From Brachypterus glaber (Eukaryota > Arthropoda > Insecta > Coleoptera > Kateretidae), in NCBI GenBank assembly GCA_958510825.1, contig OY294044.1, forward strand, positions 101,470,893 to 101,534,892: a DNA stretch of 64,000 bases, given 5' to 3'. Shown piece after piece: positions 1 through 13,478 of the stretch. Made by a program: the position numbers and the translations under genes. The notes under the pieces were generated by a model. It was not told the DNA's origin and ran no database searches. It saw nothing but the letters and a program-made list of their open reading frames with translations. Position 1 is the first letter of the stretch; each line of letters begins with the position of its first letter.

Positions 1-226
1 ATTGCCCTTATTAATACTAGTGTACATGCAAAATTTTGTCTCCCTAGCTTAAAGGTTACCAGAGTTATTAATTAAAAAGTCCAAACCTTATTTCTATTAC
101 AATTTTAAAGGGCAGTAGCTCCCTTGTGGATCATTTGTGGACCGACCTTTATAGGAACTTTTTTATATTTTAGGATGCAGAATCACCTCCTAAAATTTGG
201 CATGCCAGTTATTGATCACCCTGTAT
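1..226. mobile_element. MITE family A (CAGGGTTATTCAGA), right-half fragment
   Basis: The first bases match the right half of the full copy at 9670-10380 (shared words TTGCCCTTATTAATACTAGT and AGAGTTATTAATTAAAAA) and end CACCCTGTATA. The window edge cuts the left part. Confidence 0.75.
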
Positions 227-1810
227 ATTAATTCCTAAGGAAACGGATCTAACCCAAATTTACCAGAAATATACAATAATTTAAATTAGAGACTTTTATT
301 TTTATTCCAAAAATAGTCGGCGAGATGAAAAAAATTAAATAAAAAAGGATTAGCGGTTGGTTACACTAAATTTTTTTAAAACACGTATTTTGTTACTTCT
401 TAGAGATACCGGGCTACCTGATAAAAGGAAACAAGAATTCTCTATACTCAGGAGTTCTATCCTTAAAATTTATATCTACATAAAATATATAAATACCTAT
501 ATATGTTTAACTAACTGTTCGGTGTAATTTTGTTTGCTATATAAGTCCAAAATTCAAAAAAATATTCAAAATATCATATGTAATCTCTATGTGTCTTCAT
601 ATATGCATATACCTCAAGTTTGTATAAAAAAATCACAATATATTATATTCTATATGCATTATCTAAATAACATTATACTGCTTTGATAATATGAAATTAA
701 ATATACAAGGGAATTTTTGCATGAAAAACTTTTGACCTGTTCTTTTTAATTTATGAAACTGCATCAAAGGCTTTTTTAAGTTGATCAAAATTGCTGCATT
801 TTTAATGAAAATTTCCTTGTATGTTAAACACCATTTGGGATGATGTAGCGTATCCCAGAATTGAAAAAAATTATATCTATCTGTGATTTAATCAAAAATT
901 TTGATGTATATTTTCTCTAAAAATATCTTAAAAATATTATATAAAATTTAAACATTTAGATTTAGAATAATTGATATAAATATTCAATGTCATATATATA
1001 ATATATAAAATGAAAATTGGTAAAATATTCAATTTTCAAGTATTTTTGTTTTTTCATATAAACAAATGAAGTGCAATTAGATGGTATATACATACATATA
1101 TATTTACATCAATATTACGTAGTATATAAGATATATTATATTATATATTTGAAAAAAAAAGAATGCTATTTTGTTTTTGAGAGATAAAAGATTGAACTCA
1201 AATGGTAGAGTTATACATGCTTTTCCCCCCGGTTCCCTCAAAGACCGTCAAATCTTACACCAAACCAAAACCAAACCGATACCGACAGTTAATTAGAATT
1301 ACAATACAAAAATCAGGAAGAAAACATACCCAAATAATTCGTAATACATTTAAAAAGCGTTACTACTAAGTATCTACCTACTTTTAAGTCCTTAAAAGGA
1401 TGGAATCATATAATTACGAAAAATACCATTCCCATGCCTAACGTTAAAATGAACAAATTTGTATCAAATTGAGAATAAATTCATCATAATCACAAAACCT
1501 CACATTCCAAATAATATTTTTTCTTTCTGATTTTTGTGGAAATAATTTTATCTTACAAACCAAACCAGATTATACAGTAATAAAACACATATTTAAGTTG
1601 GACCAAAAATTAAGTAAATGCCGTATATTTGTAAATAGAACTAATGGTATGCTTTCTCCATACATATCTAACTTAAAGCATAGACTTTATTTCCAATATG
1701 TTATTTATATTATTATTATTAGAAAACGCAATATAGGTAATTTGCCACGATTAGTTAAAAAAATCAGAAAAATTAAACATCAAAATTTAACAATTTGAGT
1801 ACATAATGTA
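227..1810. other. No gene seen; AT-rich sequence
   Basis: AT-rich with many short A or T runs. The longest reading frame (1598-1798, non-ATG start) is 66 codons of low-complexity residues with no family resemblance. Probably RCCD1 intron 2 or flank. Confidence 0.5.
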
Positions 1811-2067
1811 CAGTAGTCGGCGAATTTCTAGTACTCGCATAGGCGCCGCGTCGACTCTAGCGTTGAGGCGAGGTTTTAAATATTTACATTTTTATTTCTT
1901 TTAATCTTGATTTTTTTTAATGATTCCATTTTAACGAGTAAGGTGGGAAAAAAAGTTTTGATTTATAAAAATTTTCCTCATAATTCGCCAAAATTATTCC
2001 GTAAGCCTATGTTTCTGTGTTTATTTTCAACGTTGATGAGTCAAAATTGAGTTAACGCCGACTACTG
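1811..2067. mobile_element. MITE, family CAGTAGTCGGCG, copy 1
   Basis: Terminal inverted repeats CAGTAGTCGGCGAA and CGCCGACTACTG, with TA before the left end. It contains the GC-rich word CTCGCATAGGCGCCGCGTCGA and TTTCTGTGTTTATTTTCAACG. An inverted, degraded relative lies at about 46340-46710. Confidence 0.8.
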
Positions 2068-4480
2068 ATAATGTATCTATGGTATTTTTTTACTTAAAAG
2101 CTGCATTAAATTATTTTTTAAAATAACATTCATTCTTACACCAAACAGTATATCGTATCAGAGGCTTTTGGTAAGTCTATAAAAATTGCTATAAGAATTA
2201 TAGATTTTCGTAGTTTATGTACATATACCAGCCTTAAAATTGGAAATAAAGTCTGTTTTTGAAGTCCAAATACAAAAAATAACAAACATTCCAACCATGT
2301 ATGTGCCAGATTTTTTATTCACAACAATATATAGAAAAATAAAGAATTACAGAAACAATACGAGTTCCTCGTCCTTAACATTTTGAATAAATTCAAAATT
2401 CCCGGATAGAGTATCTCGTTTCTGAGCATTTTTTTCTATACTTACTATTTAAGAATATATTAATATATGTGGTTTAATTTTTTTAATTGAAGCTCTAAAA
2501 ATTAGCTTCGAATATATAGTTGTTAAGGTTACATTAAAAAACAAAAAACACTGTTTTAAAATAAATGTTGTGTGTTTTCACTAGCTTGCGCCGTTTCATT
2601 GCAAATACATAATTTTTTTTTGTGCTCGACAGCACTAGAAATATGCATAATTTATTCCAAAAAAATATATACAATGTATATAAAAAATTAAAAATATTAT
2701 TCAGTGCCTATATTACATATTTATTATCTTGCCTTTTCCTTTATTCAACCTCAAATGCGCGACTGAAATATTTCTATTATTCTTCATCGAGTTGATATTT
2801 TAATGTAGGGCGCACCGTGTAATTTAAAGGTTTTTATGAATGTTTTTCGTCATAAATGTACCCTGGTTGAACAGAGGTACCATTCCCAGTTGGCATTGCC
2901 CACATTAGCTTAAAAAATCAAACCTAATATAATTAAAAAATAGGTTATGTTAAATATATATATATATATACAACAATTCTATGCAATTTATGAAAATATG
3001 TCGGCTCTGTAGTAAATATAAACAGCTAAAACAAAATGAATTTTTATCAGCTTGATATATGGAGAGCAATTAAAAAAAATTGCGAATATTTGAAGTCACG
3101 TATAGATGTAAATATGTAATATTTTTGCTTTAATGTGTATTTGTAAATATTTAGGCATTTTAAAGGTTATGTATATTTCTCAAAAATATTGTACAAAAAA
3201 AAATACATAAACATATTTGGCTTTTGTAGCATATAAATGGAAATTTAAAACTTAATATTTTAATTATTAAACCCAGTGTTTTATATCAGTGCAATTTTTG
3301 TTTTTAGTTATTAACTAGTTTATAAACTGTTTACTTTTTCATTATTTAATTTATAATATATCTTTTTAAATGTGATATTTATTTAAAAAAAGACACACAT
3401 TTTTTTAAATTTAAACCTAATATTAATTAAAAAATAGTACACATATACACGTGGTCCAAAATTGTGTAATTTTACAGTGTATTTCTAACCTTAAAAAAAG
3501 TATACGGAAAAAATGAGCAAAGAAAAACAAAGAACATATTTAAAATATTTTTTATTATACTAATTGTAACATAAAAAAAACAAAAAAACAGTTTTTTTCA
3601 TAATGTTACTATATATTATTATATTTAAAATATTACTGTTATGTTTCTATAATATGCAAATGTTAATATTTTCATTTTGCAAACATTTATTATTATTTCC
3701 AATATTGTTGCATTTCCCTCAGTTTTAAAGACATTTATTTTGAACAACAGCCTACGTTTGCTTATACTTAGCGCAGTCTGTAGGTATACATTTTCAAGGC
3801 CATCCAAGATGGGGAGAATGTTTAAACTGGGTAAATCGAATTATTTTCGTTTTTTCTTGCACCCAGTGAGTCAGTATTTTTTTTTTCTTTTGGAGAATTA
3901 ACGTTGAACCAAGTCCGATTATTTTATATTTAGTATATCATTCCACAACTTATATAAATAAATATATATAGCTTTTTTCACAACTATAAGACTATAGTTT
4001 TTATTCCTAAATATATTTTTACATAAACACATAATTTTTAATGATTTTTATATCAAAAGATCGTATTTGTTAAATAATTCTTAGTTTTTTAAGATTAGGT
4101 TAATTTTTAAGTTTTTTTTGCTTTAATATATTGATTGTACATAGTTTTTCTATTCAGTGGATTCATAAACTGAATAATTGATATATATCGAGATAACGTT
4201 TCTTTAACGTTTAATGAAAATGTTGTTTTTTAGTTTGTTTAAAAGATTTTTTTATCTGCAAACCATATTAAGCAATAGCAAACACATTTCCCACATTAAA
4301 CTGTATTGATGAAGTACTTAGAAAGTAAAAAATATCCTTTTTTATGTAAATGTTTTTATGTTATAATTTGTGTTGCAATATACATTGTAGGCGGTTATTT
4401 TTACGTGCGATTTTTTACCGTTTTTCGCACTTATTTTACTTTTTCCAAACAATTGGCGAACACGTATTTGAAGAAGTATC
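2068..4480. other. No gene seen; AT-rich sequence
   Basis: Low-complexity AT-rich DNA with a (TA)n run at about 2957-2970. The word AAACCTAATATNAATTAAAAAATAG occurs twice as a direct repeat (about 2922 and 3413). Short frames on both strands look random. Confidence 0.5.
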
Positions 4481-4700
4481 GCAAACCGGGGTTAAGTAAA
4501 TCATTCGGGGTTATCTGAATAAAAGGTTTGTTTACAAAAATTTTTGCGCGCAGGCTCGATTTAATGAGTAACACGATGCCAGACTATTTGCAGCGGCAGT
4601 AGTCTGGCCGCGTGGTACTCATAAGCTTCGGGCCTACGTGAAAAACCTTTGGTGACTTTTTGATTGACTTACCCCCAGATTCACTTAACCCCGGTTGACG
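4481..4700. mobile_element. Foldback element, family AACCGGGGTTAAGT, copy 1
   Basis: Inverted ends CAAACCGGGGTTAAGTAAAT and ATTCACTTAACCCCGGTTG. Inside is a second hairpin, ATGAGTAACACG...GCCAGACTA against TAGTCTGGCCGCGTGGTACTCAT (about 4564-4622). GC-richer than its surroundings. Confidence 0.8.
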
Positions 4701-6324
4701 GTAAATAATTATCAGAACTAGAATATTATTATTTATACCGTGTGTGTAAAATGTACAAAAAATTTAATACTTATTAAACTTTTCAATGTAAAAAAAAATC
4801 CGCTATATTTAAATTTTTTTAATAATTTTTTTCACTTTTAAAATAAAAAATACAATTTTTAAATTAAGGAATTCTAGAATACTAGATAGTATATTATGCA
4901 ATGTTTAAAAAAAAACAATTACAATACATAAAAAAAACTCAAAAGGGTTCTAAAATTTTATCGTTTTAACAAAAATTAAATTAATTTTACAATTTTTACA
5001 CATTAAGTAGGTATAGAAAAATATATATTTTGTACATTTTTAAAAATATTTATTAATTTAAAACGGTTCACATTGTTTGTTTATTGTAGATTTTTTTAAA
5101 TACAAAATGTATACTTGTAGAACGTAGAAATATTTAAGTCGACTATTTTTTCGACGAATTTGCAGTACAATGTTAGTTTTTAAATATTCCCCACTATTTA
5201 AGAATTTTTGTAAATGATTACACTAATAAAAAATGGTGAAGGCACTTCTTAAAAGATAAAAACAACCTAAATTCAATATTAATTTTTTCATTATCATTGT
5301 CTCAGTAAGTACGGGAAATTTTTTCATGTTTAAAATCTCATATTTTGTAAAAATAAATAATAAATTTTTGGCTGTTATCAAATAAATGATTCTTAAATTA
5401 TTTAAATATTATTTTAAACTTTTTAGTTAATAAATTTAATATAATTATTATTAGTGGAATTTTTCCACTTTTATTAGATAACGTGTCAAGCGTATTTTGT
5501 ATTCCTCAGTTGCAATATAATTTTTAAATCTTTTATTTTATATTATTTTTTTTTATAAAACATTGTTCGAATAATTAATTAATATTCTTAAAAAAAATTG
5601 AGGAATTATTAGTGTAATTTGTACTTGAAATAGTCAGCTTTATTAACAAAATGTTAAGGTTTAAAACTGAAAAATCCATACTGTTTATATCTTTATTTCC
5701 GTAATCTAAAGACCAAAAAGGTTTCCTGGTTCGAACGCCGCTATATTAGTTGAGCGTTTTACAACTGGAATAACCAAATTTTCTGTACAAGTATTTTATT
5801 GAATTTAGCGTTATTTTTATATTAACAAAGTAGTTTATAAGCATTTTTATGTAGGTAAATAAAGTAATAGAAAATAGAAGATATTTAACTTTTATAAAAA
5901 GTACTTCATTAATATAGCAGCAATATACAGTATGTTTTACGAATAAACGCCAATACTTTAATTAAATTTTTAAGGCATTATAAGACGAAACTCATTTTCG
6001 CCTAAAATGTTTTTTTATTTTTTGAGATATTGGCCACTAACTGTAAACCACCTTGTAAAAACCAGGTTCAAACTAATAAAAATAAAAAACATTAAACTTA
6101 ATTCACACATACACACACAAAAAACATCATGGCATATTTCAAAACTACTATAAAAAAATTATAATAGAATTACAAATAAAATGTTTTTTTTTAATTATTA
6201 TATTTTTTTACTTTTTTATTTTAACTAATTTCTTTTTTTAATATCCCAAGTACCTTATTTATTAATACAAATTATTTAAGTTATATTATTATCTACAGCA
6301 TTCAAAAAGTTTTTAAAAAACATA
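4701..6324. other. No gene seen; AT-rich sequence
   Basis: AT-rich DNA without a supportable frame. TGGTTCGAACGCCG at about 5727-5740 resembles a tRNA B box but has no A box at the right distance. Confidence 0.5.
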
Positions 6325-6425
6325 CCGTTAACCAGGGTTAAGTGAATCAAGCGGCGCGAGCCTTTTGGTGAATGACCTTTTGATTTATTTTACCCCTAGT
6401 AATTTACTTAAACCTGGTTTGTCGT
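6325..6425. mobile_element. Foldback element, family AACCGGGGTTAAGT, copy 2 (short)
   Basis: Ends TTAACCAGGGTTAAGTGAAT and TTTACTTAAACCTGGTTTGT match copy 1, and the interior CCTTTTGGTGAATGACC parallels its right arm. Only about 100 bp remain. Confidence 0.7.
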
Positions 6426-6716
6426 GTTATATTACATAAAATATACCCCATACGAACTAGGGTAAGCACGTGAAAAAAATTTATATCATTGTAAAAAGAA
6501 GAGAGTGGGGTAGCCCTCTTAGTCTTCTTCACAAGGAAAATATAAATAAAATAACAAATAATTTTTTTTTTAGATATCAAAAATAAAATACTCATAAAAT
6601 AGAAAATAATATAACTTTCTTATCGAACCAAAAATTAATTTATATTTAAGAAACCATTGTCTAAACTTAAATGTAAATTACTGATGAACAAATTTTATAC
6701 CCAAACAAGAAATACA

Positions 6717-7541
6717 GTATGGAGTTTTTAATATGAATAAATTCAATATGAAAATATTTTTTTAGAAAGACTTTTTGAAAAGGTCTATTTTTATTTTAAG
6801 AGGAATTTCATTTTACCGGCGTGAGTGACGTCATAACATTGTGCCATCAAGAGGTGCTATCTGTAAGAATTTTTTATATGTGTATATGTCAAGTAATAGC
6901 TCTTTTTTGATTCTGGTTTGAACAACGTTTTGTTTTTGAAAATTTTATCAGCGGTTCTCGAGTTATTCGATATATTTTTTTAAACTGACATATTTAATGA
7001 ACTTCGGCACTCTTCTGAGATGAAATTTGGCCTTTTTCATAATAAGTTTTGTAATATTTTTTGACCTTTCTTAATTATTAATCTGATTTTTACTTTTAAG
7101 AAAAAAAAATCGGAAATGCTTTTGCTTAATAATAAAAAAATGTAAAAATAAGAATTTGATCAAATTTTTTAAAAAATTGTTGATATCGACACGTGTAAAA
7201 TATTGTTTTTCAAGGAAACTGCAGTTCATTAAAGATATAATTTTGCAAGAAAAAATCGAATAACTCGAGAAACGTTCATTTTGAGAAACAAAACACTATT
7301 GAAACCGAAATCAAAGGATATTTGATTTCGGTTTCAATAGTGTTTTGTTTCTGAATGGATCTCTTGACAGATAGTCCTATTTAAACTTTTAAAGATGGCA
7401 CATCCAAACCAAGCCAAATCGCAGGAGGTTATAACGTCACTTATGTTTCAGTCAAAATAAAAATTGACCTGTCCGAAGAATTTTTCTAAAAAATATCACT
7501 TTTGGAGTCAACGAATTTATTCATTATAAAAAGTCCACACT
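6717..7541. mobile_element. Foldback element with long arms
   Basis: Imperfect inverted arms of about 250 bp: GGAGTTTTTAATATGAATAA at the left against TTATTCATTATAAAAAGTCC at the right, followed inward by GAGTGACGTCATAAC against GTTATAACGTCACTTAT and by CGAGTTATTCGA against TCGAATAACTCG. It contains the perfect hairpin at 7284-7352. Confidence 0.75.
7284..7352. repeat. Perfect hairpin, 32-bp arms, 5-base loop
   Basis: Left arm 7284-7315 (begins AGAAACAAAACACTATTG) is exactly complementary to 7321-7352, loop GGATA. It sits inside the right arm of the larger foldback, so it is a secondary event there. Confidence 0.9.
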
Positions 7542-7761
7542 TATTATTCTAATATGAAAATTAGATATATTTTTAATAAAAATTGGTAAGCCTAATTTAA
7601 AATTAAAACAAAAACTTTAAGTAAAATGTTAAATTATTAAAAAGTTTATTTTAATATAAGTAGTATAGTTTATACAATTTTTAAATTAAAATTTTCAAAA
7701 AAAATGGTTTTTAAACAAAGCACAGAAATTACACCAAACGTGTCTTCTTACTAAAATTATA

Positions 7762-7877
7762 TACAGAGTGTTCCAGCGTTATTTTTAATAGAAAAATAAT
7801 TGATTTTATAAAAATAAAATAAATTAAATTAAGGTGCAATTTTGTGATATTTTGGTTAATTAATGAAACACTCTGTA
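7762..7877. mobile_element. Small MITE, TACAGAGTGTT ends
   Basis: About 116 bp with TACAGAGTGTT and AACACTCTGTA ends, AT-rich interior, no coding capacity. Confidence 0.65.
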
Positions 7878-9669
7878 TATTGGTGCGTTATGATTTGGTC
7901 TAGTCGAGAATTTTGTGCTTAAAAATTGGTAGTAACATATAAAATATAAAAATAAATATGTGATTGAAAAGTAAAAAAAGACTGAATAAGACTTTTTAAA
8001 ACAAAAATTTAACAAATGCGGTAAAAAACTAAAACCAATTTAGCAAAAATTTTAAAATATGCCATAATTAAAATTAAAAAAAAAATAGTTTTTGTTTTTC
8101 ATTCACACAGGGACCAATAAACCAATTCATATCTAAAATATCAAAATAAAATATCAAAAATTACATAGATCGTTAATTATTAATAATTTTCGACGGTGTC
8201 AAAAATTTGTCAATATTTTATCTGCATGCAAATCTTTTCGAGTTTAACACAATACTTTTTCTACAAATAATGAGATTTTTCTAGATTAGCACTAAGCCCA
8301 AGTTTCAGCCGTATTATAATAAGATATTTTTCTAAAATCAAAAAGAGAAAAAGTTTTCTTTTGTTTGTATTTTAATGGTAAAGTATTGACAATATTTTTT
8401 TTGCACTCCGTACTATTTTTTTTTCGAATTTATTGCTAGGAAGAATATAATGGTGCAATTTTGTTTTTAAGTATTAACTAAAATTTAAAAAGCCTAGCAA
8501 AAAATTTGATTACGTATAGACCAATACTATTTTAGTTATTTTGTAGGCAGGCATTTTTATATTAAAAAAATACACATAAAAATGATCACCCTGTATATTA
8601 AAAGAAAATATTCCATTTTTGACAATATTAGTTTTTTGCACATAAACTATTTTTGTGTAAAATAAACAGTGTATGTGCTTATGAAGAGACCAACCATTTT
8701 ATAAAAAAAATCCGTCGGTTTCTTCTCAAATTCTGTATCTCATATTATAAAGTGAAAAACTTTAGCCAATTTTTTGTGCGTAACCATAGTCAGCACGTAT
8801 CTCTTTCTTTTTTTGATTAATTAATTAATTAAAAAAGCAGAAAGAAATACATACCGAACTTTGGTTACCCACAAAAAATCGCAAATGCCTTTTAGCAAGT
8901 TGTATACGTGTAAAGAAAAAATATTAGATGAATAATTTTTTTTTTTTTAATATGAGGTTTATATACGGGGTTGTTCTTTATGAGTGCGATCCCTCTAGCA
9001 TTTTGATTTTTGGAGATTCTGTATTGTGTAGGTATATGTTTTAAATTAAAAAGTTAGAGGAAATATATCATAAAAAAAGCTTAGTATGTATGACAAAAAC
9101 TCATGACTTGAAATTATTTTTGTCTAATATTTTTATCTAAAAGTACAACTATTACTGTTTATAATATCTGTGACTCATTATTATTAATTATATAAAAATA
9201 AATATGTTAGATGTTTGAACAATATGCTTTGTGGGAAATTGTTATTTTCAGAAAATATTTTAAAACCACAAAAATACAAAAAAAAACACATTGTATATTT
9301 ATAATGTAATTTCTGAAAGTGTATCAGTATTTATTATACTGTGAATACATTAAAATGTTTATTTGTCTTTTATTTTTTTTAGACCCTATATTATCCTTTT
9401 TTTATCCCTTTTTGCTAATTTCTTTTTTTTTTCATATTTAAAAAAATGTAACTAATGTCATGACTCATCCGCAAAAGAAGAAATAATTAATGATTTGCAG
9501 ATATGCATTTTAACTTCAAGCAAAAACCAGCAAAGGATACAAGTAGTAACTTTTAAGCTATCAGACGTTTGAAATTCTCAAATTTCGCTCCACCCTATAG
9601 TAAATCTCAGTTTCATTACACATAATATGCATGTGTAGGTACATATGCATATGTACCTATACATGTACA
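7878..9669. other. No gene; one foldback near 8767-8880
   Basis: AT-rich. CCAATTTTTTGTGCGTAACC at about 8767 is mirrored by GGTTACCCACAAAAAATCG at about 8863 around a (TTAA)-rich centre. TGATCACCCTGTATATTA at about 8583 is a stray element end. Confidence 0.5.
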
Positions 9670-10380
9670 CAGGGTTATTCAGAAATAATTTTGAGAAATT
9701 GAAGAGGTGATTCTACGTTAAAAATATGAAAAAAAGTTTATAAAGGTTGGTGCGGAAATGAGCCCTAAGGGAGCTGCGGCCCTTCGAAGATCGACATATT
9801 GAATGGGGAACAAAAAAAGCACCAATAAAATTTTAATGCTGCAAAGTAATTCTTCACTTAAAACTAAGCCAAAAAGTATTCTTCACCAAAACACCTAAAT
9901 TAATTAATAATTGAGTTATAGCCTTTTAAAAAGTAACATTTTTAGTGACACAAAATGTTACTTACTCTTAATTGCATTTTTTTTAAACGGTTGCTACTAT
10001 AGTATTACAATATATAACATTTTTTATGTATTTATACCAAAAAAATAAAAAAAAATACACATAACAAAGTTTGGGGCAAAAATGTGTTAAGCCTCACATA
10101 TTTTTTTCCGTCTAGGCACGCCTCTGGATAAATTCAAAAAAATAAATTAACATAAACTTATTGCCCTTATTAATACTAGTATATATGCAAAAGCTCATCG
10201 CTCTAGCTTAAAGCGTACAAGAGTTATTAATTAAAAACCTTATTTTTATTACAATTTTAAAAAGTGCCGTAGCTCCATTAGGACTCATTTCCGGACAAAT
10301 CTTTATAGAAACTTTTTTTCATATTTTTTAAGATGAATCACCTCTTAAATTTCTCGAAGTTATTTCTGAATAACCCTGTA
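9670..10380. mobile_element. MITE family A (CAGGGTTATTCAGA), full copy
   Basis: Long inverted repeats: CAGGGTTATTCAGAAATAA at the left and TTATTTCTGAATAACCCTG at the right, continuing through GAGGTGATTCTACG and CGGAAATGAGCCCTAAGGGAGC and their complements. About 710 bp with no reading frame, so non-autonomous. Fragments lie at 1-226 and 50717-50890. Confidence 0.85.
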
Positions 10381-10387
10381 TAGTCAG

Positions 10388-10443
10388 AGTGTAATGTTAC
10401 ACTAAAACTGTTATTAATAACAGTTTTAGTGTAACATTACACT
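10388..10443. repeat. Perfect 56-bp palindrome
   Basis: AGTGTAATGTTACACTAAAA... is symmetric about 10415/10416 with no mismatch and no spacer. It starts 8 bp beyond the right end of the family A element. Confidence 0.95.
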
Positions 10444-11157
10444 ATAACTATATAAAAAGTATAGACGATTTTAAAAAGAGTTTTCTATTTTCAAATATTC
10501 CAGTAACTCCCAAAGTGCACTGCGTGTTTTTCACATTAAAAATTTTTGTGACAAAAATATAGTGGACCTTGGATTTTACAGCGAACAGGCTGTTGAATCT
10601 ATTCACTATGCTTTTAAGCAGATATAGCAAAAATACAAAGTCAAACAATCACATCCGAACTATGCAAATATACTTTTAAGAGCAGTTCAGGAAAATAATA
10701 GTTCTCATATTTAAATTATAATTTTAGTTATTTAGTTGCGTTATATTGTGAGTTAATATTTGCAAGTTTGCTGCCAGATATAGCAAGAGGACATGTCCAC
10801 TTGCAATTGCACATTGATTGGTCTTTTCACGGAGCAAGCTTTATGCAAGTTTGGCGCTATATATTGGGTTCAAATAGTGCTGCCAACCAGACAGTTTGGA
10901 AGTTTGTTGACGAAAACCTAACCCAGAATTAGCTTTTAGAGGTGGGTATTACGGCCGAAGATCATACGGCCGAAAGCGAGGTTTGCAGTAGTGGCAGCAC
11001 TGATTTCAGTGGCTCTCAAATCGTAGGCAAGTATTTATACATTGAGATATATAACTGGTTGTTTATTACTATTCTCTGAAAATTAATAAATATAATAAAA
11101 TAATTGTTGAAATTATTATAACAAAACATTGTTAAAATACGAATTTCTGGTTAGTAT
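10444..11157. other. No gene seen
   Basis: Moderately AT-rich, with less low-complexity than its neighbours. The minus-strand frame at 10448-10648 (66 codons) has no recognisable motif. ATTACGGCCGAAGATCATACGGCCGAAAG at about 10948 carries a short direct repeat of ACGGCCGAA. Confidence 0.4.
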
Positions 11158-11299
11158 TTTTTTAATGGAAGCGTTGGTTTATGTTAACAATGGTTTGGTT
11201 TGGTAGTTTGCTGGTTTTGTGTTTTTTTTTAATGGGAGGCGTTGGTTTACGTTAACAATGGTTTGGTTTGGTAGTTTGCTGGTTTGGTGTCTTTTTTTT
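11158..11299. repeat. Direct tandem repeat, two units of about 68 bp
   Basis: TTAATGGAAGCGTTGGTTTA... and TTAATGGGAGGCGTTGGTTTAC..., each followed by GTTAACAATGGTTTGGTTTGG and TAGTTTGCTGGTTT. Confidence 0.85.
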
Positions 11300-13023
11300 A
11301 ATCAAAAATCAATTAAAAACGACAAAACAATCAAAAACGTGAAATTTCTAAAATAGCTGAGTTTTGCCGGCTTTGGTAATGTTTTTTATTATTTATTTAT
11401 GCATAATAGCAGTTGTAACAGGCTATCAAATGAGTACATAATGCAACCTCAAAAAAGTATGAGCTGCATCATGCACCCACAAGACTGCAATCATTTAAAC
11501 AATTTACAATATAATAATTAAGTATGTATAGAAAAAAGAATAAATACACAAAACAAAGACAAAAATATAAAAATGAATAACTGTGATTACTATGATTATA
11601 GATCAATGTAAGCGACTCTCGCAAATAATTTTTCTGGTTCTATTCTTAAACCGCAAGTAGTTATTATCAGGTTGGTACCACGAAACTTGCTATGAAACTG
11701 GAGTGAAAATCGCCGAAAAATAGAACATGTTCTAAATAATTTTATGGCTCGAAAATAGCATCAAACTTGCCTGTAGGCATGCGCAGTGAGAGATTCATTC
11801 TTGCAACAAACTTGCATAGCATCAAACATGCGTACAAATTTCTCCGTGAAAGGGCACCTTTAGCTGGGACACCCCAAACCATTAATTTTGAAAAACTACT
11901 TTGACATAAAACCAAACTGCAGTGTATTTGAATAAAGCCTCATCGATCAAATAACTAGGTAATATAAAAAGTTTATCCTTTTCTTAATCGTATGTGTGAA
12001 TATTTCATGAGATTCTAAAATATTCATAGATTTAAATCTATAATAGCTATCACATTGTTGTTGCCAGCTTTACATTTTTTTATAATCAATACGTATTATT
12101 TCAGTTTATAGCAAACCATTTTACAGTTATATCACTTCTGATTTTAAAAAGTTTAGTTAAAAAAAAACAAATTAGGCTTTTTGCACCTTATTTACTGAAC
12201 AAATCAACAGATGTTAAAGGGCAGACTTTAGCGTTACTACTATCAAGTTATTAGGCAAACTGACTCCAAATGATGTGTTACATAAAAACAAAAAGTTTAA
12301 AAAATATTTTTATTTTTTGTTACAAAAAATTGCTGTGCTAAATGCACCACAGAATAAGTTAAAATAAGTATATTGTGAAAAATTATGGAGGTAAGTGAAT
12401 TTGTTATAATGTTCTTCATTTTCATTTCTTAATTGTTTGTATTTGTTCCATCCACATCCAAAAATGTCATTATTTTCTGTAAAGTAATAGTTATTAATAA
12501 ATAGGTACTAGCTCGGGTACTAGTAATTAAAACAATATTTTATTATATCGAACCTAAGTACTTATTAAAACCCCTTGTAAAGATATTTGGAGGAAAAGTA
12601 AAATTTTCTGACCTAGGGCAAAAAGTAAAATAACAACTTTTAGTGATCGATTAGTTGACACTGGAACTTTTTAAATAAAATATAAAATTTAATAAAATTT
12701 TAACTTATTCATTCAATTGATCATAATAAAATTAAAAAGTGTATAACACACGCCAGAAATTTATTTTGGAATTATGTTGGGTCAAATCTCGGCCTCGATT
12801 TATAATTCCCGTACGCGACCGAGAAATTTTATTTTTTGATCTTAACACGTAGAAATTACAAATTTGTTTTCAGTGGACCGAAGTTTTATTTTATTTTTAT
12901 GATTCGAAATGATCCGGTTTCTTAGAACATATGCTTAATATTTTATTTAGTATCAAAAAGTTTTTTTTTTTTTGAAGTCCAAACCACAAGCCAACTCGGG
13001 CAAAACCTTCGCAGAATAGTTAA
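11300..13023. other. No gene seen
   Basis: AT-rich sequence with a short GC-richer patch (12760-12840). No frame or repeat that I can support. Confidence 0.4.
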
Positions 13024-13152
13024 AGCTACTTTCCATTCAACTGAGTACTTAGATTATACTCAGTTAACTGTCAGTTTTAGACTCCCTGATTGGTTAGATT
13101 TGACAGTTAACTGAGAAGAAGAGAAGTTCTCAGTTTTATGGTAAGTAGCTAT
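13024..13152. mobile_element. Small foldback element
   Basis: AGCTACTTTCCATTCAACTG at the left against GTTCTCAGTTTTATGGTAAGTAGCT at the right, with inner CTCAGTTAACTGTCA against TGACAGTTAACTGAG. Confidence 0.7.
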
Positions 13153-13478
13153 AGTCCTAGTTTCTGTAGTTCTTTAACGTAAAGACTTGAGTAAAAAATA
13201 TATATTATAAAAATATGGGTACTGCAAAGGAATACCTAATTATAAAAAAATACGCGTTCGCCAAAATTGCAAATATAAAATTATCCACTCTACAATTTAT
13301 GCAAACTTGTTCGAAAGTTTATTGTTATTCGATATCTTTATACTTTAATCATTATAAACTTCAGAATGTAAACAATTGTTTTGAATTGGTTTTTTATAAT
13401 TATAGGTACAGTATCCATAAAAATCGATTGCCATAAGATTTAACTTTAACGACAATAAATATTTAAATATTTAAAACA

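Noticed and set aside
1190..1250. tRNA-Ala-like start AACTCAAATGGTAGAG
   Set aside because: No T arm or acceptor stem follows.
4306..4518. 70-codon hydrophobic frame
   Set aside because: Runs into the inverted end of the foldback at 4481; composition is what AT-rich DNA gives; no family resemblance.
5720..5745. tRNA B-box-like TGGTTCGAACGCC
   Set aside because: No A box upstream and no cloverleaf can be drawn.
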